Positions 1 to 8,817 of a DNA stretch of 64,000 nucleotides are shown one piece after another; the stretch's first letter is position 1, and each line of letters starts with the position of its first letter. The translations under genes and the position numbers were made by a program. Below the pieces are notes generated by a model. It was not told where the DNA came from and searched no databases. It saw nothing but the letters and a program-made list of their open reading frames with translations. The stretch spans positions 2,161,501 to 2,225,500 of the forward strand of contig NZ_LT840185.1 of the NCBI RefSeq assembly GCF_900177405.1, given 5' to 3'. The DNA comes from Allosphingosinicella indica (GTDB lineage: Bacteria; Pseudomonadota; Alphaproteobacteria; Sphingomonadales; Sphingomonadaceae).

Positions 1-950
1 GAGATGAAGATGCCGAGGCCAGACGTGCTGCGCTTGGGCGGCACCGCCAGCGCCACCGCGAGCAGCGGCAGCAGAAACATCATCGCCACCTCGACGATGC
101 GGAAGTGGAAGTTGGCGCGGCTCGCGTCGCGCTGCGGGCCTTCCTCGATCGTCCGGCCCTGACGCACCAGCTCGGGGATGGTCAGCTCGTCATTATCGTT
201 CCCGCGGCCGCGGAAGCTCTCGATCGCGGGCAGGTTGATCGGCAGATCCTGCTGTTCGAAGCTCAGTACGCGCGGGACGCGGTAGCCGGGCGCATTGTCG
301 ACCAACCGACCGCGGCGCAGGCGCAGCAGGATCGTGTCGGGATCATCGGTGGCGAGGAAAGTGCCGAATTCGGCGGTCGCAGCGACGACGCGGCCCGCGC
401 TGTTCTCGGCGCGCACGAAGACGCCGCGCAGGGTGCGGCCCTCGTCTTCGCTCTGCTCGACCCGGAGCGTCATGCGATTGCCAAGCTTGTTGAACTCGCC
501 GACCTTGATCGACGCGCCGAGCGCGCCCGATCTCAGTTCGAAGCGTAGCCCCTCATAGGCATAGGTGGCATAGGGCTGGATGAAGCCGACGATGGCGAGG
601 TTCAGCGCGGCGAGGCCGATCGCATAATAATAAGGTACGCGCAGCAGCCGGCCGTAGCTGAGGCCGACCGCGCGCAGCGCATCGAGTTCGGACGAAAGCG
701 CGAGCTTGCGGAAGGCGAGGAGGATGCCGAGCATCAGCCCGATCGGGATGCCCAGCCCCATATATTCCGGGACCATGTTGATCAGCATCTTCCAGACGAC
801 GTTGACCGGGCCGCCCTCGCTCACCACGAAATCGAACAGCCGCAGCATCTTCTCGAGCAGCAATAGCATTGCCGCCAGCGTCAGCGTGCCGATCAGCGGC
901 ACCGCGATCAACTTGGCGAGATAGCGGTCGGTGAGGTTTGCGGTCTTCAC
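1..950 (-). CDS. lptF: LPS export permease, LptF/LptG family (partial, C-terminus outside window)
   Basis: This inner-membrane YjgP/YjgQ-family permease would belong to the LptBFGC complex that extracts lipopolysaccharide from the inner membrane. About 316 residues are visible. They open with DRYLAKLIAVPL, then a hydrophobic segment ending LLLLEKMLRLFDFV, a second pair of membrane segments (about residues 50-125), a soluble beta-jellyroll-like periplasmic stretch, and the start of a third membrane segment at the window edge. The start is a GTG at 950; a GGAG lies about 11 bases upstream. The N-terminal helix ending in LLLxEKxLRLFD is more LptF-like than LptG-like, but the two are close paralogues. 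The stop lies beyond the left edge, so completeness cannot be judged. It shares its strand with the DUF885 gene 112 bp upstream. Confidence 0.85.
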   Translation of the reverse strand, partial: MKTANLTDRYLAKLIAVPLIGTLTLAAMLLLLEKMLRLFDFVVSEGGPVNVVWKMLINMVPEYMGLGIPIGLMLGILLAFRKLALSSELDALRAVGLSYGRLLRVPYYYAIGLAALNLAIVGFIQPYATYAYEGLRFELRSGALGASIKVGEFNKLGNRMTLRVEQSEDEGRTLRGVFVRAENSAGRVVAATAEFGTFLATDDPDTILLRLRRGRLVDNAPGYRVPRVLSFEQQDLPINLPAIESFRGRGNDNDELTIPELVRQGRTIEEGPQRDASRANFHFRIVEVAMMFLLPLLAVALAVPPKRSTSGLGIFI

Positions 951-1062
951 TGGGGGGCTGCTCCGGCCCGGAACCTAGGCAAGAAGGCGGCGAAGCGGAA
1001 TAGCAGCGCGCGAAAAATCGTCTCCGGCGAGTGCGCCGGGGAGGGGTGCTCGCCCACTTGGC

Positions 1063-2883
1063 CTATGCTGCCGACGACCCGCCCTTCCAGCCATCGACCA
1101 GTTCCTCGAGCACTGGCATCGGCATCGCGCCCGCCAGCAGGATGAGATCGTGGAAGGCGCCGATGTCGAAGGCAGGGCCGAGTCGTTGGCGTGCACGTTC
1201 GCGCGCCGCGTGAATCCGCGCCTCGCCGAGCTTAAACGCGCAGGCCTGGCCGGGGAGGACACAATAACGGTCGATCTCGCGGGTGGTGGACTCGACCTGC
1301 TCGCCGGCATTCTCGACCATCCAGGCGATGGCCTGTTCGCGGCCCCATCGCTTGGCGTGCAAGCCCGTGTCGACAACGATACGGCACGCGCGCCACAGCG
1401 CCGATTGGAGGTAGCCGACGCGGCCGAAGGGATCGCCTTCGTAAACGCCAATTTCGTCGGCGACGCGCTCGCCGTAGAGCGCCCAGCCCTCGGAATAAGC
1501 GGAGAAGCGCGCGAAATTGCGGTAATCCGGCTGATCCTTCGCAACGGCGCGGAAGATGGATCCCTGCAAATGATGCCCCGGCACGCCCTCGTGGTGGACG
1601 AGCGTCGTCAGCCGCCACAGCGGCCACTCGCCGGTGTTCTTGAGATTGATCGATATCGTCCCCGGGCGCGAACCGTCCGCGGGCGGCGGATTGTAATAAG
1701 CCCCCGGCGCGCCGGCCTCGATGGCTTCCGGTACCCGCCGCACTTCGATTTCGGTCGCGGGCAAGGTGCGGAATGCTTTGGGCAGAAGCGGTCGGATCTT
1801 GGCAAGGTGGTCGCGGGCGTAGGCAAGGACGCGCTCCCGTCCCGCGTCATCGTTGGGCTGGGCGAAGCGCGGGTCGATATCGAGGGCATTCAGGCGCTCG
1901 CGAAGACTGCCTTTCGTCATGCCTTGGGCGCGCAGCATGCGGTCGATCTCCGCGCCGATCGCACGGACCTGTTCCAGCCCGAGCTCGTGCATCTCGTCTG
2001 GCGGCATCGCAATCGTCGCGTTGGCGTGCAGCGCCGAGCGGTACCAGGCCTCGCCGTCGGGCTGCGCCCACACGCCCGCATCATGCTTCGCTCGTGACTG
2101 AAGCGTGGTCAGCGCGGCGATCTGCCGATCGAGCGCCGGATTCAGCGATTGGGCCACGATGCGGGCCGCCGCCGCGGCGTCCAGCTGCAAACCGTTGCGC
2201 TGGGCCGCGGCGAGCGGTTCGCGCTGCATCGAAGACTGCTCAGGCTGCGCGGCGCGGAGGTCGCGAAGCTGGGCGATCGTCCGTGCGAGGATGAAATCGG
2301 GAGGAATCACGCCGATTGCGGCATCCGCGCGCAGGCGTTCGGTTTCCTGATCGACGGCGGTTCCGAATGCGGCGAGGCGCGCGAGATAGGCGTCGGCGTC
2401 GGCTTGGCTGCCCATGCGCGCACGGGCGAAGCGCTCGGGCAGCCAATAATAACTGCCCGCCATCTGGTTTACGACATAGGGGTTCGGACGCAGGTTGGTA
2501 TCGACGAAACCGTATCGGCCGAGCAGATCGGCATAGCGATCATAGGTGAAGGCAGCGATGTCATAGTCGCGGCGCAGGGCAGGGGAGAGCGCGTCCCTGT
2601 CGATGCGGGACAACTCGCTCTTCCAGCGCCGCGCTGCCGCCGCGTCGCGCTGCTTTGCGCCGGACGAACGATCGTCGAGTTGGCGGCGCGCAGACGGATG
2701 CCGGGTGCTGGCATTCGCAGAGGCCGCCTCGGGCGATAACGCGAGATACTCGTCGAATTGCCGGCTCAACAACGCCTGCAGCGCTTCATCGGCGTTTGAT
2801 TCCGCCACCGCTGCAAGCGCCGGGCGCGTGAGTGATAGACCCGCGATCGCCGCCGCGCTCTTGGCAAAAGTTCGTCTATCCAT
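1063..2883 (-). CDS. DUF885 family exported protein, putative metallopeptidase
   Basis: The predicted protein has 606 residues. The first 24 look like a Tat signal: MDRRTFAKSAAAIAGLSL has an RR-x-F twin-arginine-like pair followed by a hydrophobic stretch ending in ALA. The rest is a typical DUF885 protein, a mostly helical family of 550-600 residues. A zinc-binding-type motif HHEGVPGHHLQ lies near residue 430, with a downstream YSEGWALYGE segment that is also characteristic of the family. These two segments are usually taken as a gluzincin-like metal site, so a periplasmic metallopeptidase role is reasonable but no substrate is known. The gene is monocistronic or followed by the lptF-like gene; 289 bp separate it from the divergent DUF2141 operon. 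Confidence 0.85.
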   Translation of the reverse strand: MDRRTFAKSAAAIAGLSLTRPALAAVAESNADEALQALLSRQFDEYLALSPEAASANASTRHPSARRQLDDRSSGAKQRDAAAARRWKSELSRIDRDALSPALRRDYDIAAFTYDRYADLLGRYGFVDTNLRPNPYVVNQMAGSYYWLPERFARARMGSQADADAYLARLAAFGTAVDQETERLRADAAIGVIPPDFILARTIAQLRDLRAAQPEQSSMQREPLAAAQRNGLQLDAAAAARIVAQSLNPALDRQIAALTTLQSRAKHDAGVWAQPDGEAWYRSALHANATIAMPPDEMHELGLEQVRAIGAEIDRMLRAQGMTKGSLRERLNALDIDPRFAQPNDDAGRERVLAYARDHLAKIRPLLPKAFRTLPATEIEVRRVPEAIEAGAPGAYYNPPPADGSRPGTISINLKNTGEWPLWRLTTLVHHEGVPGHHLQGSIFRAVAKDQPDYRNFARFSAYSEGWALYGERVADEIGVYEGDPFGRVGYLQSALWRACRIVVDTGLHAKRWGREQAIAWMVENAGEQVESTTREIDRYCVLPGQACAFKLGEARIHAARERARQRLGPAFDIGAFHDLILLAGAMPMPVLEELVDGWKGGSSAA

Positions 2884-3172
2884 CCGGAAAATTCCCTGCG
2901 GCCAACCGATGGGAAATGCTGGCCTTTCCGGTTCCGCCGCACAAGCCGCCCAGGTTGCGGGCAGGGCTGAATTTCGCTGCGCTTAACGCATTCGCGGGAT
3001 GAGATTTCGTCGAGCGCGCCGCAAATGAGGGCGGATTCGATCGGTTTTCGACGTCCGGTCACCACATTTTGGCCGCAAGGCTGGGGCATATCATCGGGCG
3101 AAGGGGGGGCTTTCCGGGATCATCGACGCCGCGAGGACGGCGCTCCCGAACAGTGTCCAGGAGAAGGTTTGA
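2884..3172. other. Divergent intergenic region
   Basis: This 289-bp gap separates the DUF885 gene (minus) from the DUF2141 gene (plus) and must hold promoters for both. No ORF with a convincing start, no tRNA and no strong terminator hairpin were seen. A good Shine-Dalgarno (AGGAGAAGG) stands 5 bases before the DUF2141 ATG. Confidence 0.5.
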
Positions 3173-3679
3173 ATGTTGAAGTGGGTGCCCGTCATCACTG
3201 CCGTAACGCTCAGCATCACGGCTCCGGCCGCGGCGCAGGCCGCGCTCGGGCCGGACGCGGCTTCCTGCCGGCAAGGCGCCGGTGATCCGGCGGTGCTGGT
3301 CAACGTCAGCGGTTTCAAGAATCGCGACGGCAATCTTCGCGTTCAGCTCTACGGTGGAAATCCGGAGGATTTTCTCGCCAAGGGCAAGCGGCTGCGCCGC
3401 ATCGACCTGCCGGTCACCCCGGCCGGGGCGATGAAGGTTTGTGTCGCGGTGCCGAAGAGCGGCAACTATGCGATCGCGGTCCGCCATGATGCCGACGGCA
3501 ACGGCAAGTCGGGATGGAATGATGGCGGCGGTTTCTCGCGCAATCCCAACATCTCTTTGATGTCGCTAAAGCCCAAATATCACGATGTGGTCATCCCGGT
3601 GGCCAACGGCGTCAAACCGATCGACGTCGTTCTCAACTATCGCCGGGGGCTGAAGATCGGCCCGGTCGGAGGCAACTGA
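3173..3679 (+). CDS. DUF2141 domain secreted protein
   Basis: The protein has 168 residues with a cleavable-looking signal peptide (hydrophobic residues 5-22, AAAQA cleavage region). The mature part matches the DUF2141 family: an NVSGFKNRDGNLRVQLYGG strand pair early on, then a KSGNYAIAVRHDADGNGK segment that resembles a calcium-binding or beta-sandwich loop, and a conserved NPN motif further on. It is probably periplasmic or surface-exposed. The function is not known. It is first in an apparent operon: its stop is 2 bases before the lipid-kinase ATG. From memory, the Caulobacter ceramide-phosphoglycerate genes next to spt form a comparable set, which suggests a role in lipid headgroup modification or transport, but this is inference. 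Confidence 0.85.
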   Translation: MLKWVPVITAVTLSITAPAAAQAALGPDAASCRQGAGDPAVLVNVSGFKNRDGNLRVQLYGGNPEDFLAKGKRLRRIDLPVTPAGAMKVCVAVPKSGNYAIAVRHDADGNGKSGWNDGGGFSRNPNISLMSLKPKYHDVVIPVANGVKPIDVVLNYRRGLKIGPVGGN

Positions 3680-3681
3680 CC

Positions 3682-4656
3682 ATGTCCCGCGTCGCGCTCC
3701 TCTCCAACCCGAGCTCGACCGGGAACAAGCTGCTGCTGCCGCGCGTCCGCGCCTTCTGCGCAGAACATGCCGACATCTTCCATTATGAGGTGGAGCAGGT
3801 CGATCAGATCGGCGACGCGCTGAAATCGATCGCGCTGGTCCAGCCGAAGGTGCTCATCATCAATGGCGGCGACGGCACCGTCCAGGCGGCGCTGACCGAA
3901 CTTTATCAGGGCGACCATTTCGAAGGTGCGCCGCCGCCGGTTGCGGTGCTGCCCAACGGCAAGACCAACCTCATCGCGCTCGATCTTGGTGCGGTCGGCG
4001 ATCCGATCGTAGCGCTGGAGCGCGTGCTGGAGCTGGCGCGCACCGACATGGTCGATCATGTCGTTTCGCGCGAGCTGATCGCGCTCTCGGGCGGCGGCAG
4101 CAACGGCCGGCCGGTGCTGGGCATGTTCCTCGGCGGTGCGGGGCTTGCGGATTTCATTCTCTACTGCCGCCACAAAATCTATCCGCTGGGCCTCCCCAAC
4201 GGCTTCAGCCATCTGCTGACCGCGCTGGCGGTGCTGGTCTCGCTGTTCCTCGGCATCCGCGCGGCGTTCCTGCCGCCGAGCCCCGCCAACGTCACCGTAT
4301 CGGTGTTCCAGCATGGCGAGCGGAAGGGCCGCTTCTCGCTGCTGATGGTGACGACGCTGGAGCGGCTGCTGCTCAAGAGCCAGCTTCCTACGCTGGCCGG
4401 GAGCGGTGCGCTGCAGCTCATTCTCGTCGATCGCAACCCGGTCGTGTTGCTCCGCGCGCTCGCCGCGGCGTTTCTCGGCCGGCTTGGCGGTGACCATCGC
4501 ATGGCCGGCGTCCATCTCGAGCGCAGCCAGGAAATCCGCATCGAGGGTGACCAGTCCAGCGTGATCCTCGATGGCGAGCTGTTTCACGCGCGCATGGGTC
4601 ATCCCATCGTCCTCAAACCCACACAGCCGGTTCCCTTCCTCCGGCTCGCGGCCTGA
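3682..4656 (+). CDS. Diacylglycerol/sphingosine kinase-family lipid kinase
   Basis: The protein has 324 residues. It opens with a DAGK catalytic domain: VALLSNPSSTGNK at the N-terminus and the nucleotide-binding motif LIINGGDGTVQAA near residue 60, followed by AVLPNGKTNLIALDLG. The C-terminal half has the usual beta-sandwich lipid-binding lobe ending with an IEGDQSSVILDGE strand. The family phosphorylates diacylglycerol, sphingosine or ceramide with ATP at the inner membrane. The substrate cannot be read from sequence. Its place between a DUF2141 gene and a Tam41-like nucleotidyltransferase, about 3 kb from spt and acp, makes ceramide kinase (CpgB-like in Caulobacter) a plausible reading. Its TGA overlaps the downstream ATG by one base (TGATG), so translation is probably coupled. 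Confidence 0.85.
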   Translation: MSRVALLSNPSSTGNKLLLPRVRAFCAEHADIFHYEVEQVDQIGDALKSIALVQPKVLIINGGDGTVQAALTELYQGDHFEGAPPPVAVLPNGKTNLIALDLGAVGDPIVALERVLELARTDMVDHVVSRELIALSGGGSNGRPVLGMFLGGAGLADFILYCRHKIYPLGLPNGFSHLLTALAVLVSLFLGIRAAFLPPSPANVTVSVFQHGERKGRFSLLMVTTLERLLLKSQLPTLAGSGALQLILVDRNPVVLLRALAAAFLGRLGGDHRMAGVHLERSQEIRIEGDQSSVILDGELFHARMGHPIVLKPTQPVPFLRLAA

Positions 4657-5540
4657 TGCCGCCCGCCGCGGCGGGGAGCGAAGTCAGCATGGCCTCGGCC
4701 GAAGCGCTCATCGCCGCCGAACTCGCCGAACCCGTCGATCCGCGCGTTGCGGCAATGGCTGTCGCGATTGCGGCGAAATATGGCGCGGCATCGCGTGCGG
4801 TCCTCTTCTACGGATCGTGCTTGCGCAGTCGCGAGCTCGACGGGCAGATGCTCGATTTTTATCTGATCGTGTCGGACTATCGCGCAGCCTATGCCAAGCC
4901 GTGGCTCGCACGCGCAAACCGTCTGATCCCGCCCAACGTCTTCCCGTTCGAGCATGCCGGCCTCCGCGCCAAATATGCCGTGCTCGACGAAGCCGATTTC
5001 CACCGGCTCAACGGGGCGGAAGCGGACAGCGTGTCGGTATGGGCACGGTTTGCGCAACCGGCGCGGCTTGCCTGGAATGCCGACGATTCCGCGGCAGCGA
5101 CCGCCGCGCGGGCGATCGCCCGGGCGCCGCGCACCTTGCTGTCGCTGACACCCGGGGGTGATGCGCTCGATCGCTGGCGGCGCGGTTTCACGCTCACTTA
5201 TGGGGCCGAACTGCGCGCCGAGCGGGGCGACCGGCCGCACTCGATCGTCGATTTCGATCCCGGCCGCTACCGGCGCATCGCCGATGCACTTGGGCCGGTA
5301 CCGGCGCTTTCCGATCTCGACGCACGCTGGCGGCGGCTGCGGCGGCGGGGCAAGGCGCTGACGCTGGCACGGCTCGCCAAGGCCAGCCTGACCTATTCGG
5401 GCGGGATCGATTATCTGGCGTGGAAGATCAACCGCCATGCCGGCACCGCAATCGCGATCGCGCCCTGGCAGCGCCGTTGGCCAATCCTTGGCGCGCTTAC
5501 TCTGCTGCCTCGCTTGCTGCGCCGGGGTGCGATCCGCTGA
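4656..5540 (+). CDS. Tam41/Mmp37-like nucleotidyltransferase (putative CDP-lipid synthase)
   Basis: The protein has 294 residues and no clear membrane segment. The N-terminal part has a nucleotidyltransferase signature, VLFYGSCLRS, followed about 12 residues later by MLDFYLIVSDY, giving the G-S plus D-x-(L/V) pattern of the polymerase-beta superfamily. The following AKYAVLDEADFHRL and SVSVWARFAQPARLAW segments resemble, by eye, the KYGVI and W-xx-LYVAGRLxKPV segments of mitochondrial Tam41, which makes CDP-diacylglycerol from phosphatidate and CTP. Coming straight after a lipid kinase, it could activate the phosphorylated lipid as a CDP derivative. This is inference. A second start at 4689 has a GGGGAG about 10 bases upstream, but the TGATG overlap favours 4656. 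The last 44 bp overlap the convergent hybrid kinase gene. Confidence 0.6.
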   Translation: MPPAAAGSEVSMASAEALIAAELAEPVDPRVAAMAVAIAAKYGAASRAVLFYGSCLRSRELDGQMLDFYLIVSDYRAAYAKPWLARANRLIPPNVFPFEHAGLRAKYAVLDEADFHRLNGAEADSVSVWARFAQPARLAWNADDSAAATAARAIARAPRTLLSLTPGGDALDRWRRGFTLTYGAELRAERGDRPHSIVDFDPGRYRRIADALGPVPALSDLDARWRRLRRRGKALTLARLAKASLTYSGGIDYLAWKINRHAGTAIAIAPWQRRWPILGALTLLPRLLRRGAIR

Positions 5541-7497
5541 ACCGCCGCGCCATGGCGCCTGCGACAGCGTCGGACAGCGCCGAAACGGTGAAGGGCTTGC
5601 GCAACATGTCGTGACCGGCAAGCTCGTCGCTCTCGCCTGCCTCGCCGACGAACCCGCTGACGTAGAGGATAGCGATGCCTTGATGGCGCGCCTCGATCTC
5701 GCGGACCAGCTCGGGACCGGTCATCTCGGGCATCATCACGTCGGTGATGACGAGATCGACCGGTTCGCCGCCGCCCAGAATCTCCAGTGCCTCGCCGCCG
5801 CTGGAGCAGGCGAGGGGGCGGAAGCCCAGTTCCTCGAGCGACGCGACCGTAGCCCGGCTGACGCGGGGATCGTCCTCGACGACGAGGATGTGGGCGCCCG
5901 AGGGTGCGGGTACTTCGGCATCGTCGCGCGTGCCGACAATCGTTCCAGCTTCGGCCTCACGAAGCGAGCGGGGCAGATAAATGCTGACCGTCGTTCCTTC
6001 GCCGACGGCGGAATCGATGACGACATCGCCATCGGACTGGCGTGCGAAGCCAAAGAGCTGGCTGAGCCCCAGCCCGGTGCCTTTGCCAACCGGCTTGGTG
6101 GTGAAAAAGGGTTCGAACACGCGCTCCAGATGTTCGGGCGCGATGCCGCTGCCGCTGTCGGCCACGCTGATCCGCACATAATCGCCCGGCCGCAGCACGC
6201 CGATTTCCCGCCCGCCGACGGCGACATTGTCGACCACGATCGAGAGCGAACCCTGGCCGTCCATCGCGTCGCGGGCGTTGACGCAGAGGTTGAGGATCGC
6301 GTTTTCGAGCAGACTGGGATCGGCCCAAACGTGCCACGGATCCGCGGCGAAGCGCGTTTGCACCGCGATCCGCTCGCCGATCGCGCGGTCGATCAGCTCG
6401 AGCATGCCATCGACCAGCGCCGCCGGCGCTACGGCCTCCGGAGTCAGCGCCTCAGAGCGCGAGAACGCCAGGAGACGGCGGGTGAGGGCGGCGGCACGGG
6501 TCGCGCCTTCCATCGCGCTGTCGATATGGAACTCGACTTCCCGCTTCGAGGCGCTTTTGAGCTTGCGGCGGGCGAGATCGAGTCCGCCGAAGACGACCGC
6601 GAGCATATTGTTGAAATCATGCGCGATCCCGCCGGTAAGCTGGCCGACCGCTTCCATCTTCTGCACCTGCCGCAGCTTCGCCTCGGCCGCCTCGCGCTCC
6701 GCTGCCTCGGCGAGCAGGGCTTCGTTCGCTTCGCTGAGCTCGCGCGTCCGGTCGCGCACCGCTTCGTCGAGCGCGTGGGCGCGGCTCGCCTCGCTGTCCG
6801 CCTCCTGCTCGGCGAGCCGCTGCTCGGTGAGCGCGCGATAGGAGATGAGGCCGAGGATGATCGCGCCGAAGCCGATCAGCACCGCCACCCAGCCCAGCCA
6901 TTCGGTGAACTGCTCGGCGCGCGCATCGAAGAAGCGGGTGCGGTCCTGCCGCTCGGCGAGCTTGGCGCGCTCCGCCGCCGCGATCTCGTCGAGCAATGCG
7001 CGGAGCGCCGGCCCGGTCCTGGAAAGGCCGGCCTGGTAGAAATAGGGGACGCCGCCGCTGTCCTTGCGCTCGGCGGCACGGGTGGCGGCGGCGGCAAGCT
7101 CGGTGCCGCGCACCCTGTACAGCTCGCGCAGCCGGTCGACGCGGGCGCGCTGGCCGACGTCGCGGGCCAAGCGCTGGAGCTGCTGGATCTGCCGCCCCGC
7201 CTGTCGCCAGTCGTTGTAGTAGAGAAGGCCCGTTTCGCGCTTCTCGTCGAGCACGAAGCGGCCGAGCGTCGCTTCGGCGCGCGCCAGATTGGCGTCCATC
7301 GCGCGGGTGAGGAGCACGACATTCTGAGTGTGCCGTTCGGCCGCCAGCGCCGCATCGCGGTTGCGGTTGGCGAGCGTCACCATGACGAGCAACAGGATGA
7401 GGAGGATCGTCGCCAGCAGCGCGCCGATGCTGGCCCAACTGCGGTGCCACCCCCCGGGGCGGGCTTCGGGAACGGCGTCAAGCATCACGTCCGCCAT
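5497..7497 (-). CDS. Hybrid sensor histidine kinase with C-terminal receiver
   Basis: The protein has 666 residues. There is a membrane segment at 22-42, a periplasmic helical sensor of about 155 residues resembling a CHASE3 domain, and a second membrane segment at about 201-221. Then come a coiled coil (225-285), the HisKA box with the phospho-accepting histidine in GGIAHDFNNML (H293), the ATPase N, G1, F and G2 boxes (NLCVNARDAM, VADSGSGI, FEPFFTTKP, GTGLGLS), and a receiver domain from about 536 with acidic EDD (541-543) and phospho-acceptor D586 in DLVITDVMMPEMTG. It is therefore a phosphorelay kinase without its own output. It lies 53 bp downstream of spt on the same strand and is probably cotranscribed with acp-spt. 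Its 3' end overlaps the convergent nucleotidyltransferase gene by 44 bp. Confidence 0.9.
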   Translation of the reverse strand: MADVMLDAVPEARPGGWHRSWASIGALLATILLILLLVMVTLANRNRDAALAAERHTQNVVLLTRAMDANLARAEATLGRFVLDEKRETGLLYYNDWRQAGRQIQQLQRLARDVGQRARVDRLRELYRVRGTELAAAATRAAERKDSGGVPYFYQAGLSRTGPALRALLDEIAAAERAKLAERQDRTRFFDARAEQFTEWLGWVAVLIGFGAIILGLISYRALTEQRLAEQEADSEASRAHALDEAVRDRTRELSEANEALLAEAAEREAAEAKLRQVQKMEAVGQLTGGIAHDFNNMLAVVFGGLDLARRKLKSASKREVEFHIDSAMEGATRAAALTRRLLAFSRSEALTPEAVAPAALVDGMLELIDRAIGERIAVQTRFAADPWHVWADPSLLENAILNLCVNARDAMDGQGSLSIVVDNVAVGGREIGVLRPGDYVRISVADSGSGIAPEHLERVFEPFFTTKPVGKGTGLGLSQLFGFARQSDGDVVIDSAVGEGTTVSIYLPRSLREAEAGTIVGTRDDAEVPAPSGAHILVVEDDPRVSRATVASLEELGFRPLACSSGGEALEILGGGEPVDLVITDVMMPEMTGPELVREIEARHQGIAILYVSGFVGEAGESDELAGHDMLRKPFTVSALSDAVAGAMARRFSGSHPGAASEAAE

Positions 7498-7550
7498 GCC
7501 GCTATCCTAGAGCAAGCCCGCCGCGCGTGCAAAGCGCGCCGCGGCGCCGG

Positions 7551-8813
7551 TCAGCCGATCGCTCCGACGGCGCGCCCCGCCGCCTTGAACCGCTCGAGGA
7601 TCTGATCGACCTGCGTGTCGCTGTGATCGGCGCAGAGCGAGCAGCGGAGCAGGAACATGCCCGCAGGGGTCGCGGGCGGTCGCGCCATGTTGACGTATAC
7701 GCCTTGCTCGATCAGCGCCTGCCACATCGCCACCGTCTGCGCCTGATCGGGCAACAGGATCGCGATGATCGCGGACTGCGCCTCGGGCGTAGCGATGTTG
7801 AAGCCGAGATCGCGCAGCCCCTTGTGGAGCCGCTTGCTGTTCTTCCAGAGGTGCGCGCGCTTATCCCCGGCGTGCATAAGCTTGCGGATCGAGGTCGCCG
7901 CGGTCGCAACCACGCTGGGCGGCAGCGACGCGGTGAAGACATAGGGCCGGCAGACCAGGCGCAGCACTTCGAACTTGGGATGGTTCGAAACGATAAAGCC
8001 GCCGACGGTGCCGACCGACTTGGAAAAGGTGCCGATGACGAAATCGACATCGGCCTCCACGCCCGCTTCCTCGAAGACACCGCGTCCATTGGGGCCGAAA
8101 AAGCCCATGCCGTGCGCTTCGTCGACCGCGATCATCGCGCCGTGCTTCTTGGCGACCGCGACCATCTCTTTCAGCGGCGCGATGTCGCCCAGCATCGAAT
8201 ATACGCCTTCCAGCACGACGAGCCGGCCGCCAGTGGCGGGCAGGCGGCCGAGGCGCTTGTCGAGGTCCTCGACGCTATTGTGACGGAAGCGGACGATCTG
8301 GGCGTTACCGAGCGCGCAGCCGTCGTAGATCGACGCATGGCTGTCGGCGTCGAGGATGATGTAATCCTCCTTGCCCGCGATCGTCGACATGAGGCCGAGA
8401 TTGGCCTGATAGCCGGTCGAGAAGACCATGGCATATTCGGTGCCGTAGAAGGCCTTCAGCGCCTCTTCGCACTCCTTGTGGCCCTGATAGGTGCCGTTGA
8501 GGACGCGGCTGCCGGTGGTGCCCGATCCGAAATCGTCGAGCGCCTGCTTCCCCGCGGCGACGACATCGGGATCGAAGGTCATTCCCATGTAATTATAGGT
8601 GCCTAGGAGGATCGTCTCCTTGCCCTTGATCATCGCGAGGGTGGGGGAGAGCACCTCGTCCATCACGATGCCGAACGGATCGCGCACGCCGGTGTCTAGC
8701 AGCGCCTGCCGCTCGGCGATCAGCGCATCGAACTTGCTGAAGAGATCGCCCGTCGCCGCATCGTCGGCACTCTGGCGATCGGGATCGTCCGGGGTCATCA
8801 CCGCTTCGCTCAT
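7551..8813 (-). CDS. spt: Serine palmitoyltransferase
   Basis: This PLP enzyme condenses L-serine with a palmitoyl thioester to give 3-ketodihydrosphingosine, the first step of sphingolipid synthesis. It acts in the cytoplasm as a soluble homodimer in bacteria. The protein has 420 residues, the same length as the Sphingomonas paucimobilis enzyme. The catalytic residues fall at matching positions: H159 in DADSHASIYDG stacks on PLP, D231 and H234 are in AVDEAHGMG, and K265 in GTFSKSVGT forms the Schiff base. The carboxylate-binding arginine region PPATPAGMFLLRCS is present near the C-terminus. The ATG at 8813 follows the acp stop by only 4 bases, so the pair is an operon. This gene is the strongest taxonomic marker in the window. 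Confidence 0.97.
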   Translation of the reverse strand: MSEAVMTPDDPDRQSADDAATGDLFSKFDALIAERQALLDTGVRDPFGIVMDEVLSPTLAMIKGKETILLGTYNYMGMTFDPDVVAAGKQALDDFGSGTTGSRVLNGTYQGHKECEEALKAFYGTEYAMVFSTGYQANLGLMSTIAGKEDYIILDADSHASIYDGCALGNAQIVRFRHNSVEDLDKRLGRLPATGGRLVVLEGVYSMLGDIAPLKEMVAVAKKHGAMIAVDEAHGMGFFGPNGRGVFEEAGVEADVDFVIGTFSKSVGTVGGFIVSNHPKFEVLRLVCRPYVFTASLPPSVVATAATSIRKLMHAGDKRAHLWKNSKRLHKGLRDLGFNIATPEAQSAIIAILLPDQAQTVAMWQALIEQGVYVNMARPPATPAGMFLLRCSLCADHSDTQVDQILERFKAAGRAVGAIG

Positions 8814-8817
8814 CGCG

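Noticed and set aside
5437-7605. 722-codon plus-strand frame opposite the hybrid kinase
   Set aside because: It is composed of antisense kinase sequence with many Arg/Glu/Ala and no domain; the kinase on the minus strand has all motifs.
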